DNA of 64,000 nt from RYN-230 sp963770535. GTDB lineage: Bacteria; Actinomycetota; Actinomycetes; Streptosporangiales; Streptosporangiaceae. Positions 47,647 to 56,329 of the stretch are shown piece after piece (position 1 is the first letter of the stretch; the number at the start of each line of letters is the position of its first letter). The notes beneath the pieces were generated by a model. The model made no database searches. It saw only the letters and a program-made list of their open reading frames with translations, and had not been told where the DNA came from. Position numbers and translations under genes: made by a program. Location of the stretch: contig CAVYPZ010000003.1 in the NCBI GenBank assembly GCA_963770535.1, forward strand, positions 3,658,001 through 3,722,000, written 5' to 3'.

Positions 47647-48603
47647 TCACCCCTCCCGCAGCCGTGGCAGCACCTGGCGCGCGTAGAACTCGAAGAACCC
47701 CTCGGCGTCGGTGCCGACCTGGCCGATGTACACCTCGTCGAAGCCCGCCTCACGGTAGGCCCGGACGGCGCCCAGGTGCACCGCGGGATCCGGGCCGCAC
47801 GGAGCGCTGATCATGTCCTCGGTGACCAGCCCGGCCAGTTCGCCGAAGTGGCGCGGCAGCGGCAGCAGCTGAGCAGCCTCACCGGGGATCGCGTCGGTCG
47901 GCCACAGACGGTGCATGGTCTTCCTGGCCTGGGCCTCGTCCGGGGCCCAGCACACCTTGAGGCCGCCCTGGACCGGCCGGTCCCCGCCACCCGACTCGCG
48001 GTACAGCCGGACGAAATCGGCGTTGGGCTGCACGCATACGTAGCCGTCCGCGATGCGCGCGGCCATGCGGACCGCCTTCTCCCCGAATCCGGACATGTAG
48101 ATCTGCGGCGGGGTGGCCGGCACGGAGTACAGGCGGGCAGTGTCCACCGTGTAGTGCCTGCCCTGATGGCTGATGAGCCGCCCGCTGAACAGGTCCCTCA
48201 TCACGGAGACGGCCTCCTCGAGCATCTCCAGCCGTTCCTCGGCCGACGGCCAGCGCTGCCCCAGGATGTGCTCGTTGAGATCCTCGCCTGTGCCGACGCC
48301 GAGCGTGAACCGCCCCCCGGTGAGCAAAGCGGCGGTGGCCGCGGCCTGCGCGACCACTGCCGGAGGCTGGCGGAGGAGCGGGCACGTGACCGCCGTCGTG
48401 ATAGGCAGGGAGGTGACCTGCGAAATCGCGCCGATCACCGACCACACATGGCCGCTCTGCCCTTGCTCGTCGAGCCAGGGGTGGAAGTGGTCAGAGATCC
48501 ACAGGGCCTCGAAGCCGGCTTCCTCGGCCAGCTTCGCCTGCCGGACGAGTTCCTGGGGCGGGTGCTCTTCCGAGGACAGGAAGTAGCCGTACCGGGTGGT
48601 CAT
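47647..48603 (-). CDS. F420-dependent LLM-class oxidoreductase
   Basis: A 318-residue TIM-barrel enzyme of the luciferase-like group, close to F420-dependent glucose-6-phosphate dehydrogenase-type proteins. Motifs are ALWISDHFHPWLDEQG, LTGGRFTLGVGTGEDLNEH and ISAPCGPDP. ATG 48603 is eight bases after GGAAGG; ATG 48609 is too close. Genes for MarR regulators lie on both sides. Substrate unknown. Confidence 0.88.
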   Translation of the reverse strand: MTTRYGYFLSSEEHPPQELVRQAKLAEEAGFEALWISDHFHPWLDEQGQSGHVWSVIGAISQVTSLPITTAVTCPLLRQPPAVVAQAAATAALLTGGRFTLGVGTGEDLNEHILGQRWPSAEERLEMLEEAVSVMRDLFSGRLISHQGRHYTVDTARLYSVPATPPQIYMSGFGEKAVRMAARIADGYVCVQPNADFVRLYRESGGGDRPVQGGLKVCWAPDEAQARKTMHRLWPTDAIPGEAAQLLPLPRHFGELAGLVTEDMISAPCGPDPAVHLGAVRAYREAGFDEVYIGQVGTDAEGFFEFYARQVLPRLREG

Positions 48604-48749
48604 CGTCATGTCCTTCCCTGCTCAGTCGCTCGCCGCGCCGCAATCTGGGGAAATCATGGGGCCGGCACTACCCGCGCTTCCGCGGGCTACACCATTCGTG
48701 ACCGGCGTGGTTACGCCCGCGGACAGCCGCCGGGCGCAAACCCTTTCAG

Positions 48750-48773
48750 CTTGCAAGTGTTTCTCCTTACAAT
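48750..48773 (+). promoter_or_regulatory. Promoter and operator-like palindrome of a MarR gene
   Basis: TACAAT (48768-48773) is a near-perfect -10 box, placing the start of transcription within 1-3 bases of the GTG at 48782, so the mRNA is probably leaderless. The 8-bp palindrome CTTGCAAG (48750-48757) lies just upstream, where a MarR dimer would block polymerase. Confidence 0.5.
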
Positions 48774-48781
48774 GTCCTGTT

Positions 48782-49330
48782 GTGGAGACACCTTCCGCGC
48801 TGGCGAGCTCCCCGGCGGATGACCCGCCCGCGGGCCATTGCGCCGCGGCTGGCTCCCCCGTGGCTGGCCCGGACTTCGCGGAACAGGTGGAAGCGCTGCA
48901 GGCCGCGACGCGCGTCCTGGCCGGGGTCGCGCTGCGCAGCCTGGGCGTCCTCGACGGCGCGGTCACCCTCCCCCAGTTCCGGCTGCTGGCCGTCCTGGCC
49001 GAACTCGGCTGCGCCCGGTCAGCGCGGGTGGCCCGGGCCCTCGGCCTGGACGCGTCCACCGTGACCCGGCTGGCCGACCGCCTGGTCGCGGCGGGACATG
49101 TCGAGCGGGGCAGTGACCCACGGCACCGCAGTGTGGTGACGCTGCAGCTGACCTCCAGCGGGCAGAACCTCGTCGCCGCGGTGTCCGGGTGGCGGCAGCG
49201 CGAGCTGAGCCGGATCGCCGGCGCGCTCCCGCCGGCCACCCGTGACCAGCTGGCCAGCGTCCTGCGCCAGCTGGTCACGGCGGCCGGGGAAGGCTACGGC
49301 CTGGCCGCCGGACCCGTCATCCCCCTCTGA
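48782..49330 (+). CDS. MarR-family regulator (divergent from the LLM gene)
   Basis: A 182-residue MarR protein with winged helix CARSARVARALGLDASTVTRL and wing SDPRHRSVVTLQLTSSG, after a ~35-residue disordered start. It is divergent from the LLM oxidoreductase and is its likely regulator. GTG 48782 is chosen from the -10 box just before it; no ribosome site is seen, as expected for leaderless mRNA. Confidence 0.82.
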   Translation: METPSALASSPADDPPAGHCAAAGSPVAGPDFAEQVEALQAATRVLAGVALRSLGVLDGAVTLPQFRLLAVLAELGCARSARVARALGLDASTVTRLADRLVAAGHVERGSDPRHRSVVTLQLTSSGQNLVAAVSGWRQRELSRIAGALPPATRDQLASVLRQLVTAAGEGYGLAAGPVIPL

Positions 49331-49407
49331 GCCTCCCCGCCGGCGGGCCGTTTGCCGTGGGCGGGCCGGGGTAGCCGGGGCGCCACAAGGCGTCGAATGA
49401 GGTGAGC

Positions 49408-51180
49408 ATGACCAGTCACGATCTGGGTGCGGCCGGCGACTTCCCCCCGCATGTGCTGCGTGAGTATGCGCTGGTGGCCGACGGCGAGCGGGGCGCGCTG
49501 GTGGGTCCCCGCGGTGAGCTGGCGTGGCTGTGCGCGCCCCGGTGGGACTCCGATGCCGTGTTCTCCTGCCTGATCGGCGGCGCCGGTGTCTACGCGGTGA
49601 CCCCTGAGGAACGCTTCGTCTGGGGCGGGTACTACGAGGACAGCGCGCTCATCTGGCGCAGCCGGTGGACCACCAGCGGCGGGTACACGGAGTGCCGCGA
49701 GGCACTGGCCTACCCAGGTGACCCGCATACCGCGGTGGTGCTGCGCCGGGTCATGGCCCTCGACGCTCCCGCGCAGGTCAGGGTGATCCTCGATGTGCGG
49801 GCTGGCTTCGGGCGGTACCGGATGAGCCAGCTCAGGCTGGCCCACGGGGTATGGACCGCCCGCAGCGGCCCGCTGCGGGTGCGGTGGTCCGGCGGGGCGG
49901 ACGCCGTGGTCCGGGACGACGGCGCCCTGGAGCTGCACCTGGTCCTGGGCCCGGGCACCCATCACGACCTGGTACTCGAGATATCGGACCAGGCACTGGC
50001 GCGGGTACCGGTGCGGGCCGCGGAGGCTTGGCAGGCTGCGGAGGCGTCCTGGGCGAAGGCGGTCCCGGAGCCCGGGCTGAGCATGGCCGCCGCTGACAGC
50101 CGGCACAGCTACGCAGTCCTGGCCGGGCTGACCAGCAGCAGCGGCGGCATGGTCGCCGCGGCCACCATGTCGCTGCCGGAGCGTTCGAAGGCCGGCCGGA
50201 ACTACGACTACCGCTACGCCTGGATCCGGGATCAGTGCTACACCGGGCAGGCGGTGGCCGCCGACGGGCCGCACCGCCTGCTGGACGATGCGGTCTCGTT
50301 CGTCGCGGAGCGTGTCCTCGCCGACGGCCCTGACCTGAAGCCCGCCTACACCGTGGCCTGCGGGCCCGTACCGGGGGAAGAGTCGCTCCCCAGCCTGTGC
50401 GGCTACCCCGGCGGCGCGGACAAGGTCGGGAACTGGGTCAACCGCCAGTTCCAGCTCGATGCGCTGGGCGGGGCGCTCCAGCTCTTCGCGGCCGCTGCGG
50501 GGCACGACCACCTGGATACCGTGCACTGGCAGGCCGCCGAGGTCGCGGTGAAAGCCATCGAGACCCGGTGGGGTGAGCCGGACGCCGGGGTGTGGGAGCT
50601 GGATAACCATCACTGGGCCCATTCCAGGCTCATGTGCGTCGCGGGCCTGCGGGCCATCGCCGGCGCGGGGGCGGCCCCCGGCCAGGCCGCGGCCTGGGAG
50701 ACGCTGGCCGACACGATTCTGGCTGACGTGGCCGCGGACAGCATCCACGCCAGCGGACGCTGGCAGCGCGCCCCGGACGACGACCGCGTGGACGCCGCCT
50801 TGCTGCTCGCCCCGATCCGCGGGGCCGTGCCCGCGACCGACCCGCGCAGCCTGGCCACCCTCGACGCGATCGCCGCGGACCTGTCCAGCGACGGCTACCT
50901 CTACCGGTACCGCCATGACCAGCGACCGCTCCAAGAGGCCGAGGGTGCGTTCGTGCTCTGCGGGTTCCTGATGGCACTGGCCACCCACCAGCTGGGCCGG
51001 ACCGCAGAGGCGGTTGGCTGGTTCGAGCGCAACCGGGCCGCGTGCGGGCCGCCCGCCCTGTTCACCGAGGAGTTCGACACCCGCCAGCATCAGCTGCGGG
51101 GCAACCTGCCGCAGGCGTTCGTGCATGCGCTGATGTTCGAGTCGTCGGCGCGGCTGGCCCGGCCCTGGGACGCGCGCTGA
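49408..51180 (+). CDS. GH15 glucoamylase/trehalase-type glycosidase
   Basis: A 590-residue GH15 protein: N-terminal beta domain (GLVADGERGALVGPRGELAW-type start, here EYALVADGERGALVGPRG), then an alpha/alpha barrel with NYDYRYAWIRDQCY (acid Glu/Asp region) and LFTEEFDTRQHQLRGNLPQAF (base Glu). Actinobacterial members hydrolyse trehalose or isomaltose. ATG 49408 has GAGG five bases before it. With treXYZ in the same window it may contribute to trehalose turnover; that is inference. Confidence 0.88.
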   Translation: MTSHDLGAAGDFPPHVLREYALVADGERGALVGPRGELAWLCAPRWDSDAVFSCLIGGAGVYAVTPEERFVWGGYYEDSALIWRSRWTTSGGYTECREALAYPGDPHTAVVLRRVMALDAPAQVRVILDVRAGFGRYRMSQLRLAHGVWTARSGPLRVRWSGGADAVVRDDGALELHLVLGPGTHHDLVLEISDQALARVPVRAAEAWQAAEASWAKAVPEPGLSMAAADSRHSYAVLAGLTSSSGGMVAAATMSLPERSKAGRNYDYRYAWIRDQCYTGQAVAADGPHRLLDDAVSFVAERVLADGPDLKPAYTVACGPVPGEESLPSLCGYPGGADKVGNWVNRQFQLDALGGALQLFAAAAGHDHLDTVHWQAAEVAVKAIETRWGEPDAGVWELDNHHWAHSRLMCVAGLRAIAGAGAAPGQAAAWETLADTILADVAADSIHASGRWQRAPDDDRVDAALLLAPIRGAVPATDPRSLATLDAIAADLSSDGYLYRYRHDQRPLQEAEGAFVLCGFLMALATHQLGRTAEAVGWFERNRAACGPPALFTEEFDTRQHQLRGNLPQAFVHALMFESSARLARPWDAR

Positions 51181-51384
51181 TCCCAGGCCAGCGCCGCAAC
51201 CGTCACCGCGGCCAGCCCCGAATTCCTGCCGGGGGCGTCCTCCAGCCCCGCTGGCACGGCCGGTGTCCCTGACCCTGACTCCGGTGGGTGGTCCTTGCCG
51301 GGCATGCCGCTGGTCAGCGTATTGTTCATCCCGCCCCACCTGGCAGCAGGTGCCTTATAGCCGCGCGAGGGAGGTAGATCCGCG

Positions 51385-51726
51385 ATGGCCGAGTACCAGC
51401 CGGCTTACGACAACGGGATATTGCGGATCACCCAGACCGGCGCCCCGTCCGGACTCGCCATCACCGGGGAGATCGATGAGTCGACGTATCCAGCCCTGGT
51501 GACCTCACTGCATGAACTCGCCGAGCGCCATGAGGTGGTGCAGCTTGACCTGAGCGGGGTGAGCTACTGCGACCTGGCCGGCCTGCGGGCCATCGTGCGG
51601 CTGGCCGCCGACGACGGTGCGGGTCCGGCGCACCGCGTCCTGCTGCTCAACGTCCCGCAGTACATCCGCGTGGTCCTCGGCATCACCGGCTGGGATGCGC
51701 TCCCGGGACTGGTCCTGGAACCGTAA
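51385..51726 (+). CDS. STAS-domain protein (anti-sigma antagonist-like) without phosphoserine
   Basis: A 113-residue STAS protein: LAITGEIDESTYPALVTSL, then VVQLDLSGVSYCDLAGLRAI. In SpoIIAA/RsbV proteins the motif is D-S-S/x-G-L with a phosphorylated Ser; here it is D-L-A-G-L, so that residue is Leu. It may be a constitutively active antagonist or a binding scaffold. GGAGG lies 11 bases before the ATG. The 204 bp upstream hold a 6-bp stem hairpin at 51337-51352 and TTATAG at 51355-51360. Confidence 0.85.
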   Translation: MAEYQPAYDNGILRITQTGAPSGLAITGEIDESTYPALVTSLHELAERHEVVQLDLSGVSYCDLAGLRAIVRLAADDGAGPAHRVLLLNVPQYIRVVLGITGWDALPGLVLEP

Positions 51727-51806
51727 CCAGGCGGGTTCGGTGGCGTCCGGCGCGGCCTCCGGCCGGAGGCCGGCCCCGGCCTGCCATCCAGTTCCCGGCG
51801 GGCCGG

Positions 51807-52568
51807 TCAGCCGGGCCAGCCCGCTCCCTGCTGCGAGCGCCGCCGGAGGTCTTTACGGACCTGTGCGCCGAGCCGGCGGGTCTCCCGCCGGTTGAGCATC
51901 GCCCCGGCGACGGCGCCGGTCAGCAGCGGTCCCAGGGACACGGCGCTTCGGCCGGCCCGCGCAATGAGCCGCCGCTCCAGCTGCCTGCGCAGCGGGGAAC
52001 CCACGGCCAGGACGAGGCCGCCCGGCACCAGGGCCACGCCCCGGCGGTGAGCCCAGGCCACGACGTAGGCCAGCATGCGCTCCGGGGCCGTTCCGGGGGC
52101 CCGCATCCCGTAGACCTCGTGCAGCTCGGCGACCAGCTTCAGCTCGATCCCGACGACGGTCAGCGTCTCGAACGCCACCTCGACCGGGGCGGACGGCAGC
52201 GGCAGCAGCATCGACGCGCCCACCGCAGCGCCGATGGACGCAGCCGCCCGGGAAGCGCCCTGGATCAGCCGGTCCGCGACCTCTTCGGGGCCCAGCCCGG
52301 GAAACTGGGCGCGGAGCTTGCGCTGGTCCCGGACGGGCAGCCGCGGAGCCATCGCCAGCACCTGCGAGGTGAGCCGGCGGCCTCCCGAGGCGGCCCCGGA
52401 CCAGCCCGCCCGTCCGCCCCGGCGCGCGACCCGGGAGGCGGCCGCCATCGCGCGGCGGCGGCGGGACACGCTGCTGCCCTGGCTGATCTCGCCAACCAGC
52501 TCGGCTACCTCGCCGGGCAGCTCGCGCTGGCGGGCCGGTTCGGCGGAGCCCTCGGTGATCTTGTCCAC
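51807..52568 (-). CDS. EcsC-like uncharacterised protein
   Basis: A 253-residue protein with a basic N-terminal half, a hydrophobic central stretch (AAASIGAAVGASMLLPLP, then VAFETLTVVGIELKLVAEL) and a basic C-terminus. It resembles EcsC/DUF697-type membrane-associated proteins of unknown role. GTG 52568 is the start, 110 bp from a divergent LLM gene. The family assignment is from pattern only. Confidence 0.6.
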   Translation of the reverse strand: MDKITEGSAEPARQRELPGEVAELVGEISQGSSVSRRRRAMAAASRVARRGGRAGWSGAASGGRRLTSQVLAMAPRLPVRDQRKLRAQFPGLGPEEVADRLIQGASRAAASIGAAVGASMLLPLPSAPVEVAFETLTVVGIELKLVAELHEVYGMRAPGTAPERMLAYVVAWAHRRGVALVPGGLVLAVGSPLRRQLERRLIARAGRSAVSLGPLLTGAVAGAMLNRRETRRLGAQVRKDLRRRSQQGAGWPG

Positions 52569-52678
52569 GTACTCTCGCTACCCTCCGCCCGCCCGGCTAC
52601 GCGGAGATGACCAGGGTTCTGGCCTAACCGGCCCGCCCGGATCCCGCTTGGCCGCGCTCACGAGGGTAGGGACCGGGC

Positions 52679-53647
52679 ATGACGCAGTTCGGGTACACGG
52701 CCATGTGCGAGCAGACCCCGGTCCGGCAGCTGGTGAGCGACCTCCAGGCCGCGGAACAGGCCGGGTTCGATTTCTCGGTCATGTCCGATCATTACTTTCC
52801 CTGGCTCGAGGACCAGGGGCATTCCGGCTACGCGTGGGCGGTGCTGGGTGCCGCGGCACAGGCCACCCACCGGCTTCCGCTGATGACGATGGTGACCTGC
52901 CCGACGTTCCGCTACCACCCTGCGGTGGTTGCCCAGAAGGCGGCGACCATAGGGGTGCTGTCCGGCGGGCGCTTCACCCTGGGACTGGGCGCGGGGGAAA
53001 ACCTGAACGAGCACGTGGTCGGCGGCGGGTGGCCGAGCCCGCGGGTCCGGCACGAACGGCTGAGCGAGGCCATCCGGATCATCCGCCACCTGTTCACCGG
53101 CGATTACGTGAACTTCAGCGGCCGGCACTTCGAGGTGGAGCGGGCCAGGCTGTTCGACCTGCCGGACGCGCCTGTGCCCATCGGTGTCGCCGCGTCCGGC
53201 CTTGAGTCCGCGCAGCTGGCCGCGGACGAGGGCGAGTGCCTGATTGCCAATGAGCCGGACCGGTCGCTCGTCCGGGCCTTCAATCAGGCCGGCGGGGAAG
53301 CCAAGCCGAAGTACGGCCAGCTGGCGATCTGCTACGACCCCGATGAGCAGGCGGCCCGGGCCCGGGCGCGGCGGCTCTGGCGCTGGGCTGTTCCCGGCTG
53401 GTCCGTGCAGTCCGAGCTCCCGGAACCGCGCTCGTTCGACGCTGCGTCCGCGAACGTCCGCGAGGAGGACATCGCCGGGCTGGTGCCGTGCGGCCCCGAT
53501 CCGGCGGTGCACGCCGAGGCGGCCAGGAAGTTCACTGACGCGGGCTTCACCCACCTCGCCCTGGTCCAGGTGGGGGCGGAACAGCAGGGCCAGTTCATCG
53601 CGTGGGCCGAGGATCAGCTGCTGCCCGCCCTGCGCGACGACGGCTGA
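52679..53647 (+). CDS. F420-dependent LLM-class oxidoreductase (second copy)
   Basis: A 322-residue enzyme clearly related to the LLM protein at 47647: shared SDHYFPWLEDQGHSGYAW, VLSGGRFTLGLGAGENLNEH and LVPCGPDPAVH. Like that gene it lies beside a MarR gene, here convergent. It probably uses reduced or oxidised F420; substrate unknown. Confidence 0.88.
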   Translation: MTQFGYTAMCEQTPVRQLVSDLQAAEQAGFDFSVMSDHYFPWLEDQGHSGYAWAVLGAAAQATHRLPLMTMVTCPTFRYHPAVVAQKAATIGVLSGGRFTLGLGAGENLNEHVVGGGWPSPRVRHERLSEAIRIIRHLFTGDYVNFSGRHFEVERARLFDLPDAPVPIGVAASGLESAQLAADEGECLIANEPDRSLVRAFNQAGGEAKPKYGQLAICYDPDEQAARARARRLWRWAVPGWSVQSELPEPRSFDAASANVREEDIAGLVPCGPDPAVHAEAARKFTDAGFTHLALVQVGAEQQGQFIAWAEDQLLPALRDDG

Positions 53648-53678
53648 CCAGGCCGCCGGTTCACGGCCGCCGCGAGGC

Positions 53679-54210
53679 TCACGGCCGCCGTTCCTTGAGG
53701 TCGCGGGCCAGCTGCTCCAGGACCGGGAGGGCCGCGTCCAGGGCCTCCCGCTCGGGCGCACCGAGGTGCTCGATGAGCTGGCTCAGCGCATCCGTGCGCT
53801 CCGCCCTGATCCGCTCGTGCAACTGCCGGCCAGCCGCCGTGGCGTCGACCAGCGCGGCCCGCCGGTCGCGCGGGTCGGGGCGCCTGGCCAGGAGCCCGGC
53901 GTCCTCCAGCCGCCAGACCACCCGCGAGAGCATGGTCGGGTTCATGCCTTCCTCACGGGCCAGCCAGGACAGGCCGACCGGCCCGTTGCGGGCGGTAGTG
54001 GCGAGCACGGTGGCCTCGGTCAGGGTCAGTTCCGCACCGGCCCGGGTAGGCCGGATCCGCCGGGCGAGCCGCCCGACCGCCGTGCGCAGCCGGGCGGCAG
54101 TCTCGGTCGCTGGCCGCCGCCGCGGCGGCGCTGGAGGCCGCCGCACCGCCATCAGAGGCCAGCGCCCCGGCGGCGCCGGGAGCCCCGGCCGGCCCGGCGG
54201 CACCTGTCAT
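53679..54210 (-). CDS. MarR-family regulator (probable frameshift near the N-terminus)
   Basis: A MarR protein with winged helix LSWLAREEGMNPTMLSRVVW, wing PDPRDRRAALVDATAAG, and a dimerisation helix at the end. An ATG at 54210 with GAGGGG nine bases before it opens an Ala/Gly-rich leader in a second frame, which would join the main frame if one base near 54090-54125 is wrong. Otherwise a GTG at 54203 gives a Pro/Arg-rich leader. It is divergent from the LigD-type gene and shares a 14-bp palindrome with it. Confidence 0.8.
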
Positions 54211-54236
54211 GGGCTGCACCCCTCGTCCTTAATTAC

Positions 54237-54250
54237 TTGCTATATAGCAA
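54237..54250. promoter_or_regulatory. MarR operator between the MarR and LigD-type genes
   Basis: TTGCTATATAGCAA is a perfect 14-bp palindrome of the shape bound by MarR proteins, in an AT-rich patch (54228-54255) of a very GC-rich region. It starts 27 bp before the MarR ATG at 54210 and lies 95 bp before the LigD-type GTG at 54345. Its centre could serve as a -10 element. Repression of both genes is inferred. Confidence 0.7.
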
Positions 54251-54344
54251 AGACCTTAGCGGGTGACCCGCACCGCCGGCCCGGCCCCGGGTGTGACCCC
54301 GTCCTGCGCGGGCATGGCAGGAGCGGGTGGCAGGGAGGTGGCCA

Positions 54345-55973
54345 GTGCCCGGGAAGCTCACGCCGTACCAGCGCAAGCGGGATTTCACGCGTACCCCTGA
54401 GCCCTCCGGCCAGCAGGCAGGCGGCGAGGCGGCCGGCCAGCGGCGCTTCGCCGTGCAGCGGCACCGCGCCCGGCGCCTGCATTACGACCTCCGCTTCGAG
54501 ATCGACGGCGTCCTGGCCAGCTGGGCGGTGCCCAAGGGACCCACGCTCGATCCCGGGGTGAAGCGCATCGCCGTCCACGTCGAGGACCATCCGATCGAGT
54601 ACCTCGACTTCGAGGGCGTGATCCCGCGGGGCCAGTACGGCGGCGGCGACGTGATCGTGTGGGACCGCGGCACGTGGGAACTGCACGCCAGCGATGACCC
54701 GGCCGCCGCGGTGCAGGCCGGCGAGCTGCATGTGGATGTGCGCGGGGAGAAGCTGCACGGCCGGTTCATCCTGGTGCGCACCGGCGGGCCGGGTTCAGGC
54801 CAGTGGCTGCTGATGCACAAGCACGACGAGTACGCGGTCCCGGGCTGGGACCCGGAAGACTACCCTGCCTCGGTGCTCAGCGGGCGCACCAACGACGAGG
54901 TCAGGGCGGACCCGGAGCGGATGTGGCGCTCCGATCTGCCCCCGTCCGAGGCGTCGGTCGCCGTGCGCCAGCCGCGCGGCCCGGCCCCGGAGCCCGCGGC
55001 CCGCCGGCCAGGCCACCCCGGGGCCGGCCCGCGCGCCGGTGAGCTGGCCGCGCTGGACGCGCTCGGCGACGGCGGCATCTGGGAGATATTCGGCCGCGAG
55101 CTGCGGCTGACCAATCTGGGCAAGGAACTTTTCCCGGGCCGTCCCGGCGAGACCGCGGTGACCAAGCGCGAGCTGATCCGGTACGCGGCGCAGATCGCGC
55201 CGGTCGTGCTGCCCTACCTGGCCGGCCGGCCGCTGAACATGCACCGTTTCCCGGGCGGCGCGCAGGCCGCGGGGTTCTGGCACAAGCAGCTGCCCGACCA
55301 CGCACCGGACTGGCTGCCGCGCTGGCACGATCCCGGCGCCGGGCCTGGCAAGACCACCACGTACCTGGTCGCCGACGAACCGGCCGCGCTCGTGTGGGCA
55401 GCCAACTTCGGCGCACTGGAGTGGCACGCCTGGACCGCCCGGGCCGACCAGCCCGACCGGCCCAGCTACGCGCTCATCGACATCGACCCGGGTGCGGCCA
55501 CGTCATGGGAGGAGGTCCTGGTGCTGGCCCGGCTGCACCGCACCGCCCTGGAGCACCTGGGCGTGCGGGGCCAGCCCAAGCTCACCGGCCGGCGCGGCAT
55601 CCAGATCTGGATTCCCGTCGCCCCGGGGCCGGGTTTCAGCGAGACCCGCGCGTGGGTGGAGCAGCTGTCCCGGGCCATCGGGGCGGTCGTCCCCACGCTG
55701 GTGAGCTGGAAGTGGGACGTGCACGACCGGGGCGGCCTGGCCCGCCTCGACTACACGCAGAACGCCAGCAACAAGACCCTCGTCGCGCCCTACAGCCCGC
55801 GCGCCGCCCCCGGGGCGCCGGTGTCCACTCCCCTGGAGTGGGACGAGCTGGACGACCCGGCGCCCCGGCCCGACGCCTTCACGATCCGGGACATCCCGGC
55901 CCGGGTGGCCAGGATCGGCGACCCGTTCACCACGGTGCTGCCCCCGGGCCAGGTGCTTCCCCCGATCGTCTAG
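54345..55973 (+). CDS. LigD-type phosphoesterase-polymerase protein (no ligase domain)
   Basis: A 542-residue protein for DNA end joining. The 3-prime phosphoesterase domain comes first (RRLHYDLRFEIDGVLASWAV; VIPRGQYGGGDVIVWDRG), then the LigD polymerase domain (LTNLGKELFPG; MHRFPGG; YALIDIDPG with catalytic Asp pair; KLTGRRGIQIWIPV). The ATP-dependent ligase domain is absent, and no Ku or ligase gene is in the window, so these must be encoded elsewhere. GTG 54345 has GGGAGG six bases before it. Domain order PE-POL differs from the POL-PE-LIG order of mycobacterial LigD. Confidence 0.92.
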   Translation: MPGKLTPYQRKRDFTRTPEPSGQQAGGEAAGQRRFAVQRHRARRLHYDLRFEIDGVLASWAVPKGPTLDPGVKRIAVHVEDHPIEYLDFEGVIPRGQYGGGDVIVWDRGTWELHASDDPAAAVQAGELHVDVRGEKLHGRFILVRTGGPGSGQWLLMHKHDEYAVPGWDPEDYPASVLSGRTNDEVRADPERMWRSDLPPSEASVAVRQPRGPAPEPAARRPGHPGAGPRAGELAALDALGDGGIWEIFGRELRLTNLGKELFPGRPGETAVTKRELIRYAAQIAPVVLPYLAGRPLNMHRFPGGAQAAGFWHKQLPDHAPDWLPRWHDPGAGPGKTTTYLVADEPAALVWAANFGALEWHAWTARADQPDRPSYALIDIDPGAATSWEEVLVLARLHRTALEHLGVRGQPKLTGRRGIQIWIPVAPGPGFSETRAWVEQLSRAIGAVVPTLVSWKWDVHDRGGLARLDYTQNASNKTLVAPYSPRAAPGAPVSTPLEWDELDDPAPRPDAFTIRDIPARVARIGDPFTTVLPPGQVLPPIV

Positions 55974-56022
55974 CCCCGGCCTTTCGCCGGGCTGAGGCCT
56001 GGGGCCGGCCGATCACGTAAAA

Positions 56023-56262
56023 GTGCCTGTGAACTGGGCGGACCGGGCTTGGCCAAGGTCGGGCCGCATCAGCCTGAAGGGCGCCCCCGGCGCCGCCACG
56101 GTGGCCGCTGCCCGCGGTCATGGCGAGAAGGTGTTCGTCGCCGTCCACGGCGACACGCCCCGCGGCGTGCGGGTGCGCCTGGAGGGTGCCCGCCGGGATG
56201 AGTGGATCGCCGGCTGCGCCGATCCCGCAGCCGTCGCCGCCTCCCTGTCGCCAGCGAGCTGA
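56023..56262 (+). CDS. Possible small hypothetical protein
   Basis: A 79-residue frame starting at GTG 56023. The C-terminal half (EKVFVAVHGDTPRGVRV) reads like a beta-rich folded protein, but there is no convincing ribosome site. It lies between the LigD-type gene and the hydrolase-like gene. I recognise no family. Confidence 0.35.
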   Translation: MPVNWADRAWPRSGRISLKGAPGAATVAAARGHGEKVFVAVHGDTPRGVRVRLEGARRDEWIAGCADPAAVAASLSPAS

Positions 56263-56329
56263 GCCGGCGCCACCGCAAGATCTCATGTGTGAGCGATGAG
56301 TTCGGGCGGCGGATCGGGTCTGCCCTGGC

